Of a stretch of 64,000 nucleotides of DNA, positions 9,468 through 19,100 are shown one piece after another. Each line of letters opens with the position of its first letter. The first letter of the stretch is position 1. Under the pieces are notes generated by a model that ran no database searches, was not told where the DNA came from, and was given only the letters and a program-made list of their open reading frames with translations. Origin of the DNA: Eudoraea adriatica DSM 19308 (GTDB lineage Bacteria; Bacteroidota; Bacteroidia; Flavobacteriales; Flavobacteriaceae); the NCBI RefSeq assembly GCF_000382125.1, contig NZ_KB907549.1:186001-250000 (forward strand), written 5' to 3'. Made by a program: the position numbers and the translations under genes.

Positions 9468-10907
9468 ATGAAATCAAGTCCAAATTTTTTAAAAGCGATA
9501 CTGGCTACATTAGCCCTGGTTTTATCGTTTTCATGTTCTAACGATGACAATGGTGATTCGGTACCCCTGCCGACAGAACAAAACATTGTCGAAATTGCTC
9601 TGGGAACACCAGAACTATCGGCCTTAGTCTCGGCCCTGCAAGCTGCAGATGGAGATTTAGTGAACGTACTGCAAGGAGACGGTCCTTTTACGGTTCTCGC
9701 TCCAACAAATGCAGCATTTGTAACTTTTTTAGCAGCAAATGGCTTTAACTCCTTAGATGACGTTCCAACAGATGTATTGGCTGAAATTTTATTGAACCAT
9801 GTTATCTCGGCAGATATCACCTCCGGAGATTTGGCAGCTTCAGGAGCTGGGTATGCAAGTACAAATGCCACAGGCGCCGGGGATAATAACATAAGTATCT
9901 ATTTCAATACATCTAATGGTGTACGATTTAACAACGTATCAGCCGTAACAGATGGCGGTGCCGATATCGACGCTTCCAATGGAACAATTCATATAGTAGA
10001 TGCAGTAATTCCAATCCCATCTATTGTTTCACATGCTGCAGCTAATGCGGACTTCAGCAGCCTGGTTGTAGCCTTAGGGTTGGCAGATGGAAATTTAATA
10101 GATGTGTTATCTGGTGATGGGCCGTTTACAGTTTTAGCACCTGACAATGCCGCGTTCGAAACATTCTTAGATGGAACGCCAATAGGAAATGTTAATACTG
10201 CTGCACTTTCTCAAATTCTACTTAATCATGTAATTGGAGATGCTGTTAGTTCAACTGACCTTGTTGCAGGAGTAGCCGGCTATACAAATACCAGCGCTAC
10301 CGGCCCCGGAGATAATGCATTAAGTTTGTATTACAATACCTCTGACGGCGTTCAATTTAATGGAATATCAACAGTAACTACTGCTGATGTTGTTGGATCT
10401 AACGGGATCATACATGCTGTAGGTACAGTAATCGATATCCCAACAGTAGTAACTTTTGCTGCTGCTGACCCAAACTTCTCTACTCTTGTTGACGCCCTAA
10501 CAACTTTGACACCGGGAACTGATTTTGTAAATATCCTATCAAGGACTGAAGGCAGCAATGCGGATGGCATAAATCCTGAATTTACAGTTTTTGCGCCAAC
10601 GAATGATGCGTTTGATGCTTTGGAAGAGATTCCGGGAGAAGTTGTTTTAACACAAGTACTATTGCACCATGTAGTGAGCGAAAACAATATTACATCGAGT
10701 GACCTTAATCCAGCTGGAGATACACCAGCCACAACTTTGGAAGGAGACGACATCATTATAACCCTACCAGGTACAGACCCAAATATTGCTGATGTGACAG
10801 ATGGTGCCGGCAATACAGGTAAAGGCATAATCGCCGTAGATGTCCAGGCTGGAAACGGAGTAATTCATGTACTTGATTCGGTACTTCTTCCTGATACTAC
10901 CAACTAA
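9468..10907 (+). CDS. Lipoprotein with three fasciclin (FAS1) domains
   Basis: 479 residues. The lipobox region is SFSC with Cys at 23, followed by SNDDNGD, nearly the same as the neighbour and again like a surface-export signal. Three FAS1 domains lie at about 38-175, 178-322 and 325-478. Each carries FTVLAP/FTVFAP, AAF/DAF, a (L/H)(N/H)HV motif and a GxIH ending. The first two domains are clearly more alike (ATGAGDNNISIYFNTS versus ATGPGDNALSLYYNTS), suggesting a recent internal duplication. The protein is strongly acidic and poor in Lys, Arg and Cys. An adhesive or matrix role is inferred from the domain. Confidence 0.92.
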   Translation: MKSSPNFLKAILATLALVLSFSCSNDDNGDSVPLPTEQNIVEIALGTPELSALVSALQAADGDLVNVLQGDGPFTVLAPTNAAFVTFLAANGFNSLDDVPTDVLAEILLNHVISADITSGDLAASGAGYASTNATGAGDNNISIYFNTSNGVRFNNVSAVTDGGADIDASNGTIHIVDAVIPIPSIVSHAAANADFSSLVVALGLADGNLIDVLSGDGPFTVLAPDNAAFETFLDGTPIGNVNTAALSQILLNHVIGDAVSSTDLVAGVAGYTNTSATGPGDNALSLYYNTSDGVQFNGISTVTTADVVGSNGIIHAVGTVIDIPTVVTFAAADPNFSTLVDALTTLTPGTDFVNILSRTEGSNADGINPEFTVFAPTNDAFDALEEIPGEVVLTQVLLHHVVSENNITSSDLNPAGDTPATTLEGDDIIITLPGTDPNIADVTDGAGNTGKGIIAVDVQAGNGVIHVLDSVLLPDTTN

Positions 10908-10952
10908 TTACAATATTGATTTAGTAGCGACTAATTCGATTATTTGATAGCG

Positions 10953-10985
10953 AAAACTCCCCTGATTAATCAGGGGAGTTTTTTT
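10953..10985 (+). terminator. Rho-independent terminator
   Basis: A perfect self-complementary sequence, with 15-nt arms at 10953-10967 and 10968-10982 (core ACTCCCCTGATT), is followed by T's to 10985. The physical loop is the central ATTAAT. It ends the three-domain FAS1 gene. Confidence 0.92.
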
Positions 10986-11148
10986 GTAAGAAAAAAGGCA
11001 GTAATTCACTCAAAGATAACGAGACATCAAAATTGAAACTGTTAGCATACAAAAAATGAGCCTTTACAACTATTCTTTTTTTCTGGGAAAACTATAGTGC
11101 ATCTTTGAAATCCCAAATCTTACCAAATTAAACCTACTTAAAGCTAGA

Positions 11149-11176
11149 AGCCCCGACAGAAATGTCAGGGCTTTTT
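11149..11176 (+). terminator. Orphan plus-strand terminator-like hairpin
   Basis: AGCCCCGACA (11149-11158) pairs with TGTCAGGGCT (11163-11172) with one mismatch and a 4-nt loop, followed by TTTTT. The T run is on the plus side, but no plus-strand gene lies between here and the previous terminator at 10985. It may act backwards for yidC, whose stop is at 11198 on minus, though the minus-strand tail is not T-rich. It could also end an unannotated small RNA. Confidence 0.5.
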
Positions 11177-11197
11177 GTTATATGATTATTTGAGACT

Positions 11198-13048
11198 CTA
11201 CTTGCCTTTCTTCTGCTGCTCTGCCTGCTCCATCATCTCGCGCATTTTGCGCTGAAACTTATTTTCTTTTTTTGGCTTCTTTTTATTCTCCTGTATCTGA
11301 GCATGTATTTTGTCCTCATCCAATATAAATTTCTTTATCGCCAACATGATGAAGATAGTAATAAGGTTTGAAACAAAGTAATACAAACTCAACCCACTTG
11401 CGTAGTTGTTAAAGAAGAAAAGCATCATCAAAGGAGACAGGTACATGATGAATTTCATATTTGGCATCCCCGGTTGGGTTTGCATATTCTGCCCGGTGGT
11501 CATCATCATATAAAAGAAAATAGCCACTGATGCTAATATTGGAAATAAACTAACATGATCACCGTAAAAAGGAATGGTAAACGGCAACTCTGCGATAGTG
11601 TCATAGGAAGATAAATCGCTTGCCCACAGAAAAGCCTTTTGACGTAATGAAAAAGACGTAGGGAAAAACATAAACAGCGCATAGAAAATAGGTAGTTGTA
11701 ACAATGCAGGAACGCAACCACTCATAGGACTAACCCCCGCTTTGTTGTACAGCTTCATTGTTTCCTGCTGCTTCTTCATTGCATTGTCCTTATATTTTTC
11801 AGTGAGCTCAGTAATTTCAGGTTTCAACACCTTCATTTTAGCCTGAGACAAGTATGACTTATAAGTAACCGGAGACATGGCCAGTCTTACCAGAATGGTC
11901 ATAACAACAATGGCGATTCCGAAGGGCAGAAAAGAACTTAAAAAACCATAGAACGGCGTAAACACATATCTGTTAATCCAGCCAAATATCCCCCAGCCGT
12001 ATGGAATAGAATCTGCCAGACCTAAATCCTTATATTGCGCCAATACTTCTATGTCTGTTGGCCCGTAATACCAATTCATAGTATATGAAAGTTCTCCACC
12101 CTCCATTTTTAATGGCGCAACTGAAGCAAATTCTTTGGTCACCTGAGCCTCTTTACTTTCCTCTTCCACTAAATTCCTGGAATTTAAAGTAGCAGTATCA
12201 AAAGGAGTTTTAGTCGCCAGAATAGAACTAAAAAAATGTTGCCTGTAGGAAAGCCATCGAACCCCATTTTCAATTTCTTCATCATCACTACTCTCCGACA
12301 GTTTGCTTATTTTATCATCTTCATGTCTATAGGTAAGTCTCGTATACCTGTTCTCATACTGGATACTCTTATTATGCCTGATACCCCTTAGTTTCCAATT
12401 AAGATTTATTGGTTGGGCATCATTTATTACTCTGCTTAAACCTTGCGAGCGCATTGTGTAGTCTACCAGGTATTCGTTGGGTTTCATTTCGTAGCGAAAT
12501 TCCAGAAACTGATCCGAAGCAACTTTAGCCTTCATTGAAAGCACCTGATTCTCGCCATTTTTTGAAATTGAGGGTTCAAAAAACAGATCCCTGGAATCTA
12601 AAACCCGATTGTCCCTCGTTGAAAAATTAATTCCAAAAGATGCATTTCCATCTTTTACCAAATAAATAGGTATTGAATCGAAGGTGACAAATTTCTTCAT
12701 TCTGGCCTCAACTATCTGCCCTCCCTTATTGCTCACCTCCAGGAAGAGGACTTCATTTTCAAGAACGGTGGTTCCTTCCCTGGCCGAAGTAAATCCGAAA
12801 CCACCTATGGCACTTTTGTAATCAGCAATTGCAACAGAGTCTTGCAGATCAATTTTTGTTTCCTCTAAAACGGGTTCAGGTGTGCCGGGTTCTTCCTCAG
12901 CTACCTGAGATTCTACCTTAGCCCTCTCTGCCTTTTGAGCCTCCAGTTCCTCTGGTGTGGGTTGGTTTTGGTAAAACCAAAAAATAAGAATTCCAAATAT
13001 CAGTATAAAGCCAATGATGGAATTTATGTCGAGTTTCTTTTCTTCCAT
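11198..13048 (-). CDS. yidC: Membrane protein insertase YidC
   Basis: 616 residues. YidC inserts and folds inner-membrane proteins, alone or with SecYEG. Visible parts are an N-terminal transmembrane helix (about 9-26) and an acidic linker with a large periplasmic domain to about 345. The conserved five-helix insertase core follows (about 355-580), with FGIAIVVMTILVRLAMSP, GVSPMSGCVPALLQLPIFYALF and YYFVSNLITI. A Lys-rich cytoplasmic tail ends the protein. The length is typical for the long Gram-negative type. It lies 96 bp downstream of pyrG on the same strand, and a perfect -7 box in that gap gives it its own promoter as well. Confidence 0.97.
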   Translation of the reverse strand: MEEKKLDINSIIGFILIFGILIFWFYQNQPTPEELEAQKAERAKVESQVAEEEPGTPEPVLEETKIDLQDSVAIADYKSAIGGFGFTSAREGTTVLENEVLFLEVSNKGGQIVEARMKKFVTFDSIPIYLVKDGNASFGINFSTRDNRVLDSRDLFFEPSISKNGENQVLSMKAKVASDQFLEFRYEMKPNEYLVDYTMRSQGLSRVINDAQPINLNWKLRGIRHNKSIQYENRYTRLTYRHEDDKISKLSESSDDEEIENGVRWLSYRQHFFSSILATKTPFDTATLNSRNLVEEESKEAQVTKEFASVAPLKMEGGELSYTMNWYYGPTDIEVLAQYKDLGLADSIPYGWGIFGWINRYVFTPFYGFLSSFLPFGIAIVVMTILVRLAMSPVTYKSYLSQAKMKVLKPEITELTEKYKDNAMKKQQETMKLYNKAGVSPMSGCVPALLQLPIFYALFMFFPTSFSLRQKAFLWASDLSSYDTIAELPFTIPFYGDHVSLFPILASVAIFFYMMMTTGQNMQTQPGMPNMKFIMYLSPLMMLFFFNNYASGLSLYYFVSNLITIFIMLAIKKFILDEDKIHAQIQENKKKPKKENKFQRKMREMMEQAEQQKKGK

Positions 13049-13120
13049 TTAATATAATTTAAATACAAATCCGCAATAATTTTGGCTCATGCCTGTGCAC
13101 GGATTGTTCCAAATGGTTTG

Positions 13121-13128
13121 CAAATATA
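13121..13128 (-). promoter_or_regulatory. -7 promoter box for yidC
   Basis: TATATTTG on the minus strand matches TAnnTTTG exactly. It lies in the pyrG-yidC gap, about 72 bp before the yidC start, leaving a leader of roughly 65 nt. Confidence 0.5.
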
Positions 13129-13144
13129 TATCCAATTGTGGAGT

Positions 13145-14791
<1,647 letters not shown>

Positions 14792-14806
14792 CTATGTTAC
14801 GGGATT

Positions 14807-14814
14807 CAAAGGTA
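14807..14814 (-). promoter_or_regulatory. -7 promoter box for pyrG
   Basis: TACCTTTG on the minus strand is an exact TAnnTTTG match. The predicted transcription start near 14800 leaves about 18 nt before the ATG at 14782. Confidence 0.55.
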
Positions 14815-14831
14815 CAAAATGCAACTAGAAA

Positions 14832-15074
14832 TCATTGGGTATCCAAAGGAAATTCTTCCCTAATTTTTCTGATCAGTCCTTCCAAACCATTAATTTTTAT
14901 CTCAAGAACAGCCCTCATCTGCTCCCCGAGTTTGCCCTCGGGAAAACCTTTTCTATGAAACCAGGCCAAATATGCCTCAGGCAAATCAATCAGGTAGAGC
15001 TCTTTAAACTTGCCATAAGGCATTTTGTAATGCGCCAGTTCTATCAGCTTTCTCTTGTCTGAAAAATATTCCAT
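14832..15074 (-). CDS. DUF3820 family small protein
   Basis: 80 residues from the chosen ATG. It matches the DUF3820 pattern: H-Y-K-M-P-Y-G-K-F (about 14-24), then YLIDLPEAYLAWF, and a C-terminal helical part rich in Lys and Glu. The function of the family is not established; some members occur fused to or near nucleases. The frame stays open to 15137, but that extension overlaps the divergent gene. A perfect -7 box at 15108-15115 on this strand predicts transcription to begin near 15101, so the start at 15074 is preferred. Confidence 0.8.
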   Translation of the reverse strand: MEYFSDKRKLIELAHYKMPYGKFKELYLIDLPEAYLAWFHRKGFPEGKLGEQMRAVLEIKINGLEGLIRKIREEFPLDTQ

Positions 15075-15092
15075 TTTTAAATCTAAATAATT

Positions 15093-15115
15093 TATCTTTA
15101 AAATGCTCAAAAGTA
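15093..15115. promoter_or_regulatory. Overlapping divergent promoter boxes
   Basis: TACTTTTG on minus (15108-15115) is an exact -7 match for the DUF3820 gene. TATCTTTA on plus (15093-15100) matches seven of eight positions, for the divergent isomerase-like gene starting at 15122. The two would be partly exclusive. Confidence 0.45.
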
Positions 15116-15121
15116 TAGAAA

Positions 15122-15991
15122 ATGAAACGCAGAACATTTATCGGCTCTTCTATGGCAGCCACAGCAGGTTTATTAGCCACCTCCAAAGCAAATGCCATAA
15201 CAAATACAGAAGTACAAAATAATAAGTTTAAGGGAAATATTAATCACAGCGTATGTCGCTGGTGCTATAACACGATTCCTATGGAGGATTTTCTCCAAAA
15301 CTTAAATGAATTGGGTATTACAGCTATAGATTTGACCGGTCCGGATGATTGGCCAATAATGAAAAAGTATGGCATACACGCATCTATGTGCTGGGGTGCA
15401 GGTTTTGGCATTGAAAAAGGCTGGAACGATGCTAAACTGCACGAAGAACTGATAAAAGACTATGTACAAATGATTCCAAAAGTGGCAGAAGCCGGTTACA
15501 CCAATCTGATTTGTTTTAGTGGAAATCGAAATGGCATGAATGAAGAAGAGGGGCTCAAAAATTCCGCAAAAGGATTGAAACAAATTATGGCTGTGGCAGA
15601 GAAACACGGCGTGGTTATTCAGATGGAACTTTTAAACTCCAAAGTAGATCACAAAGATTATATGTGCGATAATGTGGAATGGGGGGTGTCTTTATGCAAT
15701 GAAATAGGCTCGGAGAACTTTAAATTGCTCTATGACATTTACCATATGCAGATAATGGAGGGAGATATTATCAGGACTATCAGAGATTATCATCAATATT
15801 TCGGCCATTACCATACCGGTGGCAATCCAGGGAGACATGAAATCAACGAAACACAAGAGCTGTATTACCCTGCAATCATGAAGGCCATTGTTGAAACAGG
15901 GTTTAAAGGCTATGTGGCCCAGGAGTTTATTCCCAGCTGGGAAGACAAAATTGCCGCATTAAAGGAGGGGGTTACAATTTGTGATATTTAG
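15122..15991 (+). CDS. Tat-exported hydroxypyruvate isomerase-like TIM-barrel protein
   Basis: 289 residues. The N-terminus has a twin-arginine signal (KRRTFIGSS, hydrophobic stretch, then ANA near 25), so it should be exported folded. The rest is a xylose-isomerase-like TIM barrel closest to the hydroxypyruvate isomerase family. Metal-site landmarks include QMELLNSK (Glu near 166), LLYDIYHMQIMEGD (Asp/His near 202-206), GHYHTGGNPGRHE, and YVAQEFIP near the end. Classical Hyi interconverts hydroxypyruvate and tartronate semialdehyde. The exported form in Bacteroidota may act on another sugar-derived substrate, which is uncertain. Confidence 0.87.
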   Translation: MKRRTFIGSSMAATAGLLATSKANAITNTEVQNNKFKGNINHSVCRWCYNTIPMEDFLQNLNELGITAIDLTGPDDWPIMKKYGIHASMCWGAGFGIEKGWNDAKLHEELIKDYVQMIPKVAEAGYTNLICFSGNRNGMNEEEGLKNSAKGLKQIMAVAEKHGVVIQMELLNSKVDHKDYMCDNVEWGVSLCNEIGSENFKLLYDIYHMQIMEGDIIRTIRDYHQYFGHYHTGGNPGRHEINETQELYYPAIMKAIVETGFKGYVAQEFIPSWEDKIAALKEGVTICDI

Positions 15992-16019
15992 TATGAAGAA
16001 GGAATCTTAATTCCCAATT

Positions 16020-16550
16020 CTATTTTGCCAGGGAATCTTTTATTTTCTTATTCCAGGATAGTTGTTGCTCAATGTTGCGAGAGTAATCAGTCTCCTGATC
16101 ATAAACCTGTTGAAACGCTGCAAGCTCCTTGTTTATCTGGCGATAAATGGCTTTTACCTCAGCCTTGGCATTTTTTGTAAAAATAGTAGCATCCATAATT
16201 TTGCGCATTTTCCTGGCATACAATTCAGAAATATCAAAATGCAGCTGCTCATGGCTTAGGATTACCTCATCGCATATATCTGGCTGATACCACGATCTAT
16301 TTGGATAAAAATATGTGTCCACCGAATAATCCAGTTTATATTTTCCGTTTTCTTCAGTTGTAGAAAACTGATAACTCAAACCACTTGCCGTAGTGGCTGC
16401 TATTTCTGAATCCTTTGGGGGTTCGGCTTTAAAATTTGACCAGCTCAGTCTCTGTCCGGGATTCCAAAGAATTGTAGCTTCCTGCTGTGCGAATGAACCA
16501 GCTGAAAATAGAAACGCAAAAAAACCGAATATGAATCCTAGAGATCCCAA
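16020..16550 (-). CDS. DUF922 family secreted putative zinc protease
   Basis: 176 residues with a hydrophobic signal peptide ending SFAQ near 22. The motif LSHEQLHFD gives an HExxH zinc-protease signature at H100-E101-x-x-H104. The conserved WNPGQRLSWSNF and AATTASG segments near the N-terminus are typical of DUF922. Activity has not been shown for the family, as far as I know. Its ATG lies inside the upstream OsmC gene (13-bp overlap), so it is translationally coupled as the last gene of the guaA operon. Confidence 0.85.
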   Translation of the reverse strand: MGSLGFIFGFFAFLFSAGSFAQQEATILWNPGQRLSWSNFKAEPPKDSEIAATTASGLSYQFSTTEENGKYKLDYSVDTYFYPNRSWYQPDICDEVILSHEQLHFDISELYARKMRKIMDATIFTKNAKAEVKAIYRQINKELAAFQQVYDQETDYSRNIEQQLSWNKKIKDSLAK

Positions 16551-16942
16551 TGAAATACTATTTCCTTTTTAATATCCGGATGAAGACTAAAAATTACCGG
16601 GCAGGTTCTTGCAGTATGCTTCAGGATCTTTTTGTGCTTTTCCGTTATAACGGCCGGCATATGTAACTCAACATCAATCTGCGATATCCTCCGGGGATCT
16701 GCAGCCATATGTTTGGTAACTTCAGCATAAGACCTTTTGAGATCAACCTCCATATCCCGGGCCTTAATTCCCATCATGGTAAGCATACAACTGGCCAGAC
16801 CGGTAGCAACAGTATCTGTGGGTGAAAAGGCTTGTCCCAACCCATTATTATCGACCGGTGCATCTGTTATGAATTCATCGCCAGAGCGAAGGTGAACACA
16901 ACGAGTACGCAATTCTCCTGTATAAGTAACTCTTGAGGTCAT
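16538..16942 (-). CDS. OsmC family peroxiredoxin-like protein
   Basis: 134 residues, cytoplasmic. OsmC/Ohr proteins reduce organic or inorganic peroxides with a Cys pair, here C52 (ATGLASCMLTMMG) and C114 (ARTCPVIFSL). The FSPTDTVATGLASC region identifies the OsmC rather than the Ohr branch. Its start overlaps the stop of the LysM gene by 4 bp (ATGA), and its end overlaps the DUF922 gene by 13 bp, indicating tight translational coupling. Confidence 0.92.
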   Translation of the reverse strand: MTSRVTYTGELRTRCVHLRSGDEFITDAPVDNNGLGQAFSPTDTVATGLASCMLTMMGIKARDMEVDLKRSYAEVTKHMAADPRRISQIDVELHMPAVITEKHKKILKHTARTCPVIFSLHPDIKKEIVFHWDL

Positions 16943-19089
16943 TGTTCTGGTTTAACACGCGTTATTCGCATTTCATCGTACATCATAATATAGGAAGCTT
17001 CATTGTAAAACCCGGATGCAAGTTCGTTTCTATAATCAAATTTATTACCGCAATACTCCGTAATCCCAACCAGGTTTGAGGCCTCAAACAAATTTTGTTT
17101 ATAGGCCAGTTTTAAAAGAAGGTCAAAAGTAAGATCAAATCCGCGAATAGCGTACCTGTCCGGATCTGCCCCAAAACGCCTTCTGTATCTTCTAACAAAT
17201 GCATTGTTATTGGTTTCTTTATCTACACTCGGATATGTAAAATTCAGATTAGACAAATGCGCCCCTGAGATGACATCATTTTCGAATGCCTTATTCTTAT
17301 TAGTAGTGAACATCCGTACTTTGGTAGTATCCGAATTCGATGAATTAAGGATAGAACTCACACTGGATACAACTTTAAAATTATTTGTCTCAACGAAAAC
17401 CCAGTTTTCTGTTTCAAGCGAAAGAAGGGCGGCAAACTCCTCCAAATCCAAAGAAATATTTTCTTCATCTTCCAGAAGCTCAACAGATTTGGCAACAGGA
17501 AATTCCTCTTTTATCTGTTCACTGACTTCCTTGTTCTTTGCGTCTGTTATTACTATAATATTCTCATCTGTTCTGGTTTCCTCAATAAAGTCAAGCATTC
17601 TTTCACGCAAAATCTGATCAGATGGAATAGTAAAGAAAACGTTTTCCAGCTCAAAGTCACCGGTAGATGCTAATGGTGCAATTACAGGTACATCAGCATT
17701 TGCAGCCTTAATAGCTACTTCTTTCAGGGAGTTCAATTGCAATGGCCCAATAATGGCACTAACTCCTTCCAGATCTTCTCCCTGAAGTATTTGCCTGGTC
17801 TTGTCCGGGTTTAATTGCGTATCAAATGTCTTTACATCTACAGATAATCCCAGTTCTGAAATAGAATCAAGTGCAATCAAAGCACCGCTATATAAACCAA
17901 GGCTATAGTTTATTGCATTGCTTCGTGTAATTGCGTCTGTGGCGCTTTCAATATCATCAAGGTTTATTTTATCTGTTCGAAAAGGCAGCAGATAAATTAG
18001 TTTTGGCCTGTGAATGGTATTAATGCTATCCAAAAGATTAATCTTATCCAGAATCAGCGAATTCTTTACTTCCAGACTACCCCTTTTTTCTATAGGGAGT
18101 TTCAAGACCATACCGGCCTTAAGGCCTTTGGAAAGTTCCGGATTGAGGTCGAGCATTTCTTTATAATCAACTCCTAAATTCCTTGTTAAGGAGTATACTG
18201 TTTGCTTAGGCTTAACCTCATAAAAAATATAATTCTCTGTGTTAATCTCATTATCGGAAACCTTCATTTCGGGCAACCGTATTACCATACCTTCTTTTAA
18301 ACCTCCGCGTTCACCAATTTCAGGATTTAGTCTCACAATATCCTGTGAACTTATTTTATACTCCTGGGAAAGGCTATACAATGTTTTTTTAGGTGGAACC
18401 GTATAGGATATATACAATTGAACGTTTTGGTCCTCAACGCTACTTCCGGCAATTTTGGGTAGTTTTAACTCCTGCCCCTCGGCCAGGTAGCTGGTGGTAA
18501 CGGATAATTCAGGATTCAGAGCAAGCAGACTATCTATCGTAATACCATATTTATTGGCTATACTCCATCTTGTCTCCTTTGGCAATACCGTATAGGTTTC
18601 AAAATCATCCAAATTAATACTATCGTTTTCAACTTCAACTTTTGGGTACTCGGGGATTTTTAAACGCATACCCTTTTTAAGTTGATTCGCATACAATTCC
18701 GTGTTGTAGCGTTTAATTTCCTCTTCAGAAACATTGTATCGTTGCGCAATGCTAAAAATTGTTTCTCTTTTCTTCACCTTGTGCATACTAAACGCTATCG
18801 GTGTTACCTGTTCCTCCTCTAACTGTTTTTTTTGTAATGCGATTGAATCCCGGGCGCTTAGCACATTTGCTCCCATAGGGATGACCAGAATTGTATTGGG
18901 CTTAAGTATATCACCCTCTGCAATTTCTTTATTGTACTTAAGGATATCTGCAGGATTTACATTGTATTGCCTTGCAATGCTATATACCGTTTCACCAGTT
19001 TTAACCGCATGGGAGCTAAACTTTTGCGCCACGGCCTGGCATGAAAACAGAATAATCGCCGCTGTTGTAATTAATATTCTTATAGACAT
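16939..19089 (-). CDS. Five-LysM protein fused to a periplasmic-binding-protein-like domain
   Basis: 716 residues from the chosen ATG. A signal peptide (SIRILITTAAIILFSCQAVAQ) is followed by five LysM repeats at about 27-71, 103-146, 166-211, 228-273 and 290-333. All have the (H/Y)xVxxxxTxxS start and a final Lx(I/L)P. The rest (about 360-710) resembles the amino-acid receptor / LpoA-like periplasmic binding fold (LIYLLPF, IIGPLQLNSLKEVA, DVPVIAPLAST, GADPDRYAIRGFDLTFDLLLKLA). LysM binds peptidoglycan, so a role in cell-wall sensing or synthase activation is plausible by analogy only. An ATG at 19110 overlaps the guaA end and is less likely. Confidence 0.85.
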   Translation of the reverse strand: MSIRILITTAAIILFSCQAVAQKFSSHAVKTGETVYSIARQYNVNPADILKYNKEIAEGDILKPNTILVIPMGANVLSARDSIALQKKQLEEEQVTPIAFSMHKVKKRETIFSIAQRYNVSEEEIKRYNTELYANQLKKGMRLKIPEYPKVEVENDSINLDDFETYTVLPKETRWSIANKYGITIDSLLALNPELSVTTSYLAEGQELKLPKIAGSSVEDQNVQLYISYTVPPKKTLYSLSQEYKISSQDIVRLNPEIGERGGLKEGMVIRLPEMKVSDNEINTENYIFYEVKPKQTVYSLTRNLGVDYKEMLDLNPELSKGLKAGMVLKLPIEKRGSLEVKNSLILDKINLLDSINTIHRPKLIYLLPFRTDKINLDDIESATDAITRSNAINYSLGLYSGALIALDSISELGLSVDVKTFDTQLNPDKTRQILQGEDLEGVSAIIGPLQLNSLKEVAIKAANADVPVIAPLASTGDFELENVFFTIPSDQILRERMLDFIEETRTDENIIVITDAKNKEVSEQIKEEFPVAKSVELLEDEENISLDLEEFAALLSLETENWVFVETNNFKVVSSVSSILNSSNSDTTKVRMFTTNKNKAFENDVISGAHLSNLNFTYPSVDKETNNNAFVRRYRRRFGADPDRYAIRGFDLTFDLLLKLAYKQNLFEASNLVGITEYCGNKFDYRNELASGFYNEASYIMMYDEMRITRVKPEQ

Positions 19090-19100
19090 GCTTGTAGGTT

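Noticed and set aside
9446-9892. 148-codon open frame on minus within the second FAS1 gene
   Set aside because: It mirrors the FAS1 coding strand, has Ser/Ala/Lys-rich composition of an antisense frame, and has no known family; the plus-strand gene is certain.
10352-10828. 158-codon minus frame inside the three-domain FAS1 gene
   Set aside because: Same reason: an antisense shadow of repeated, GC-biased coding sequence.
17204-17617. 137-codon plus frame inside the LysM gene
   Set aside because: Antisense to a clear LysM/PBP-like gene; its sequence is Ser/Leu-rich and unlike any family.
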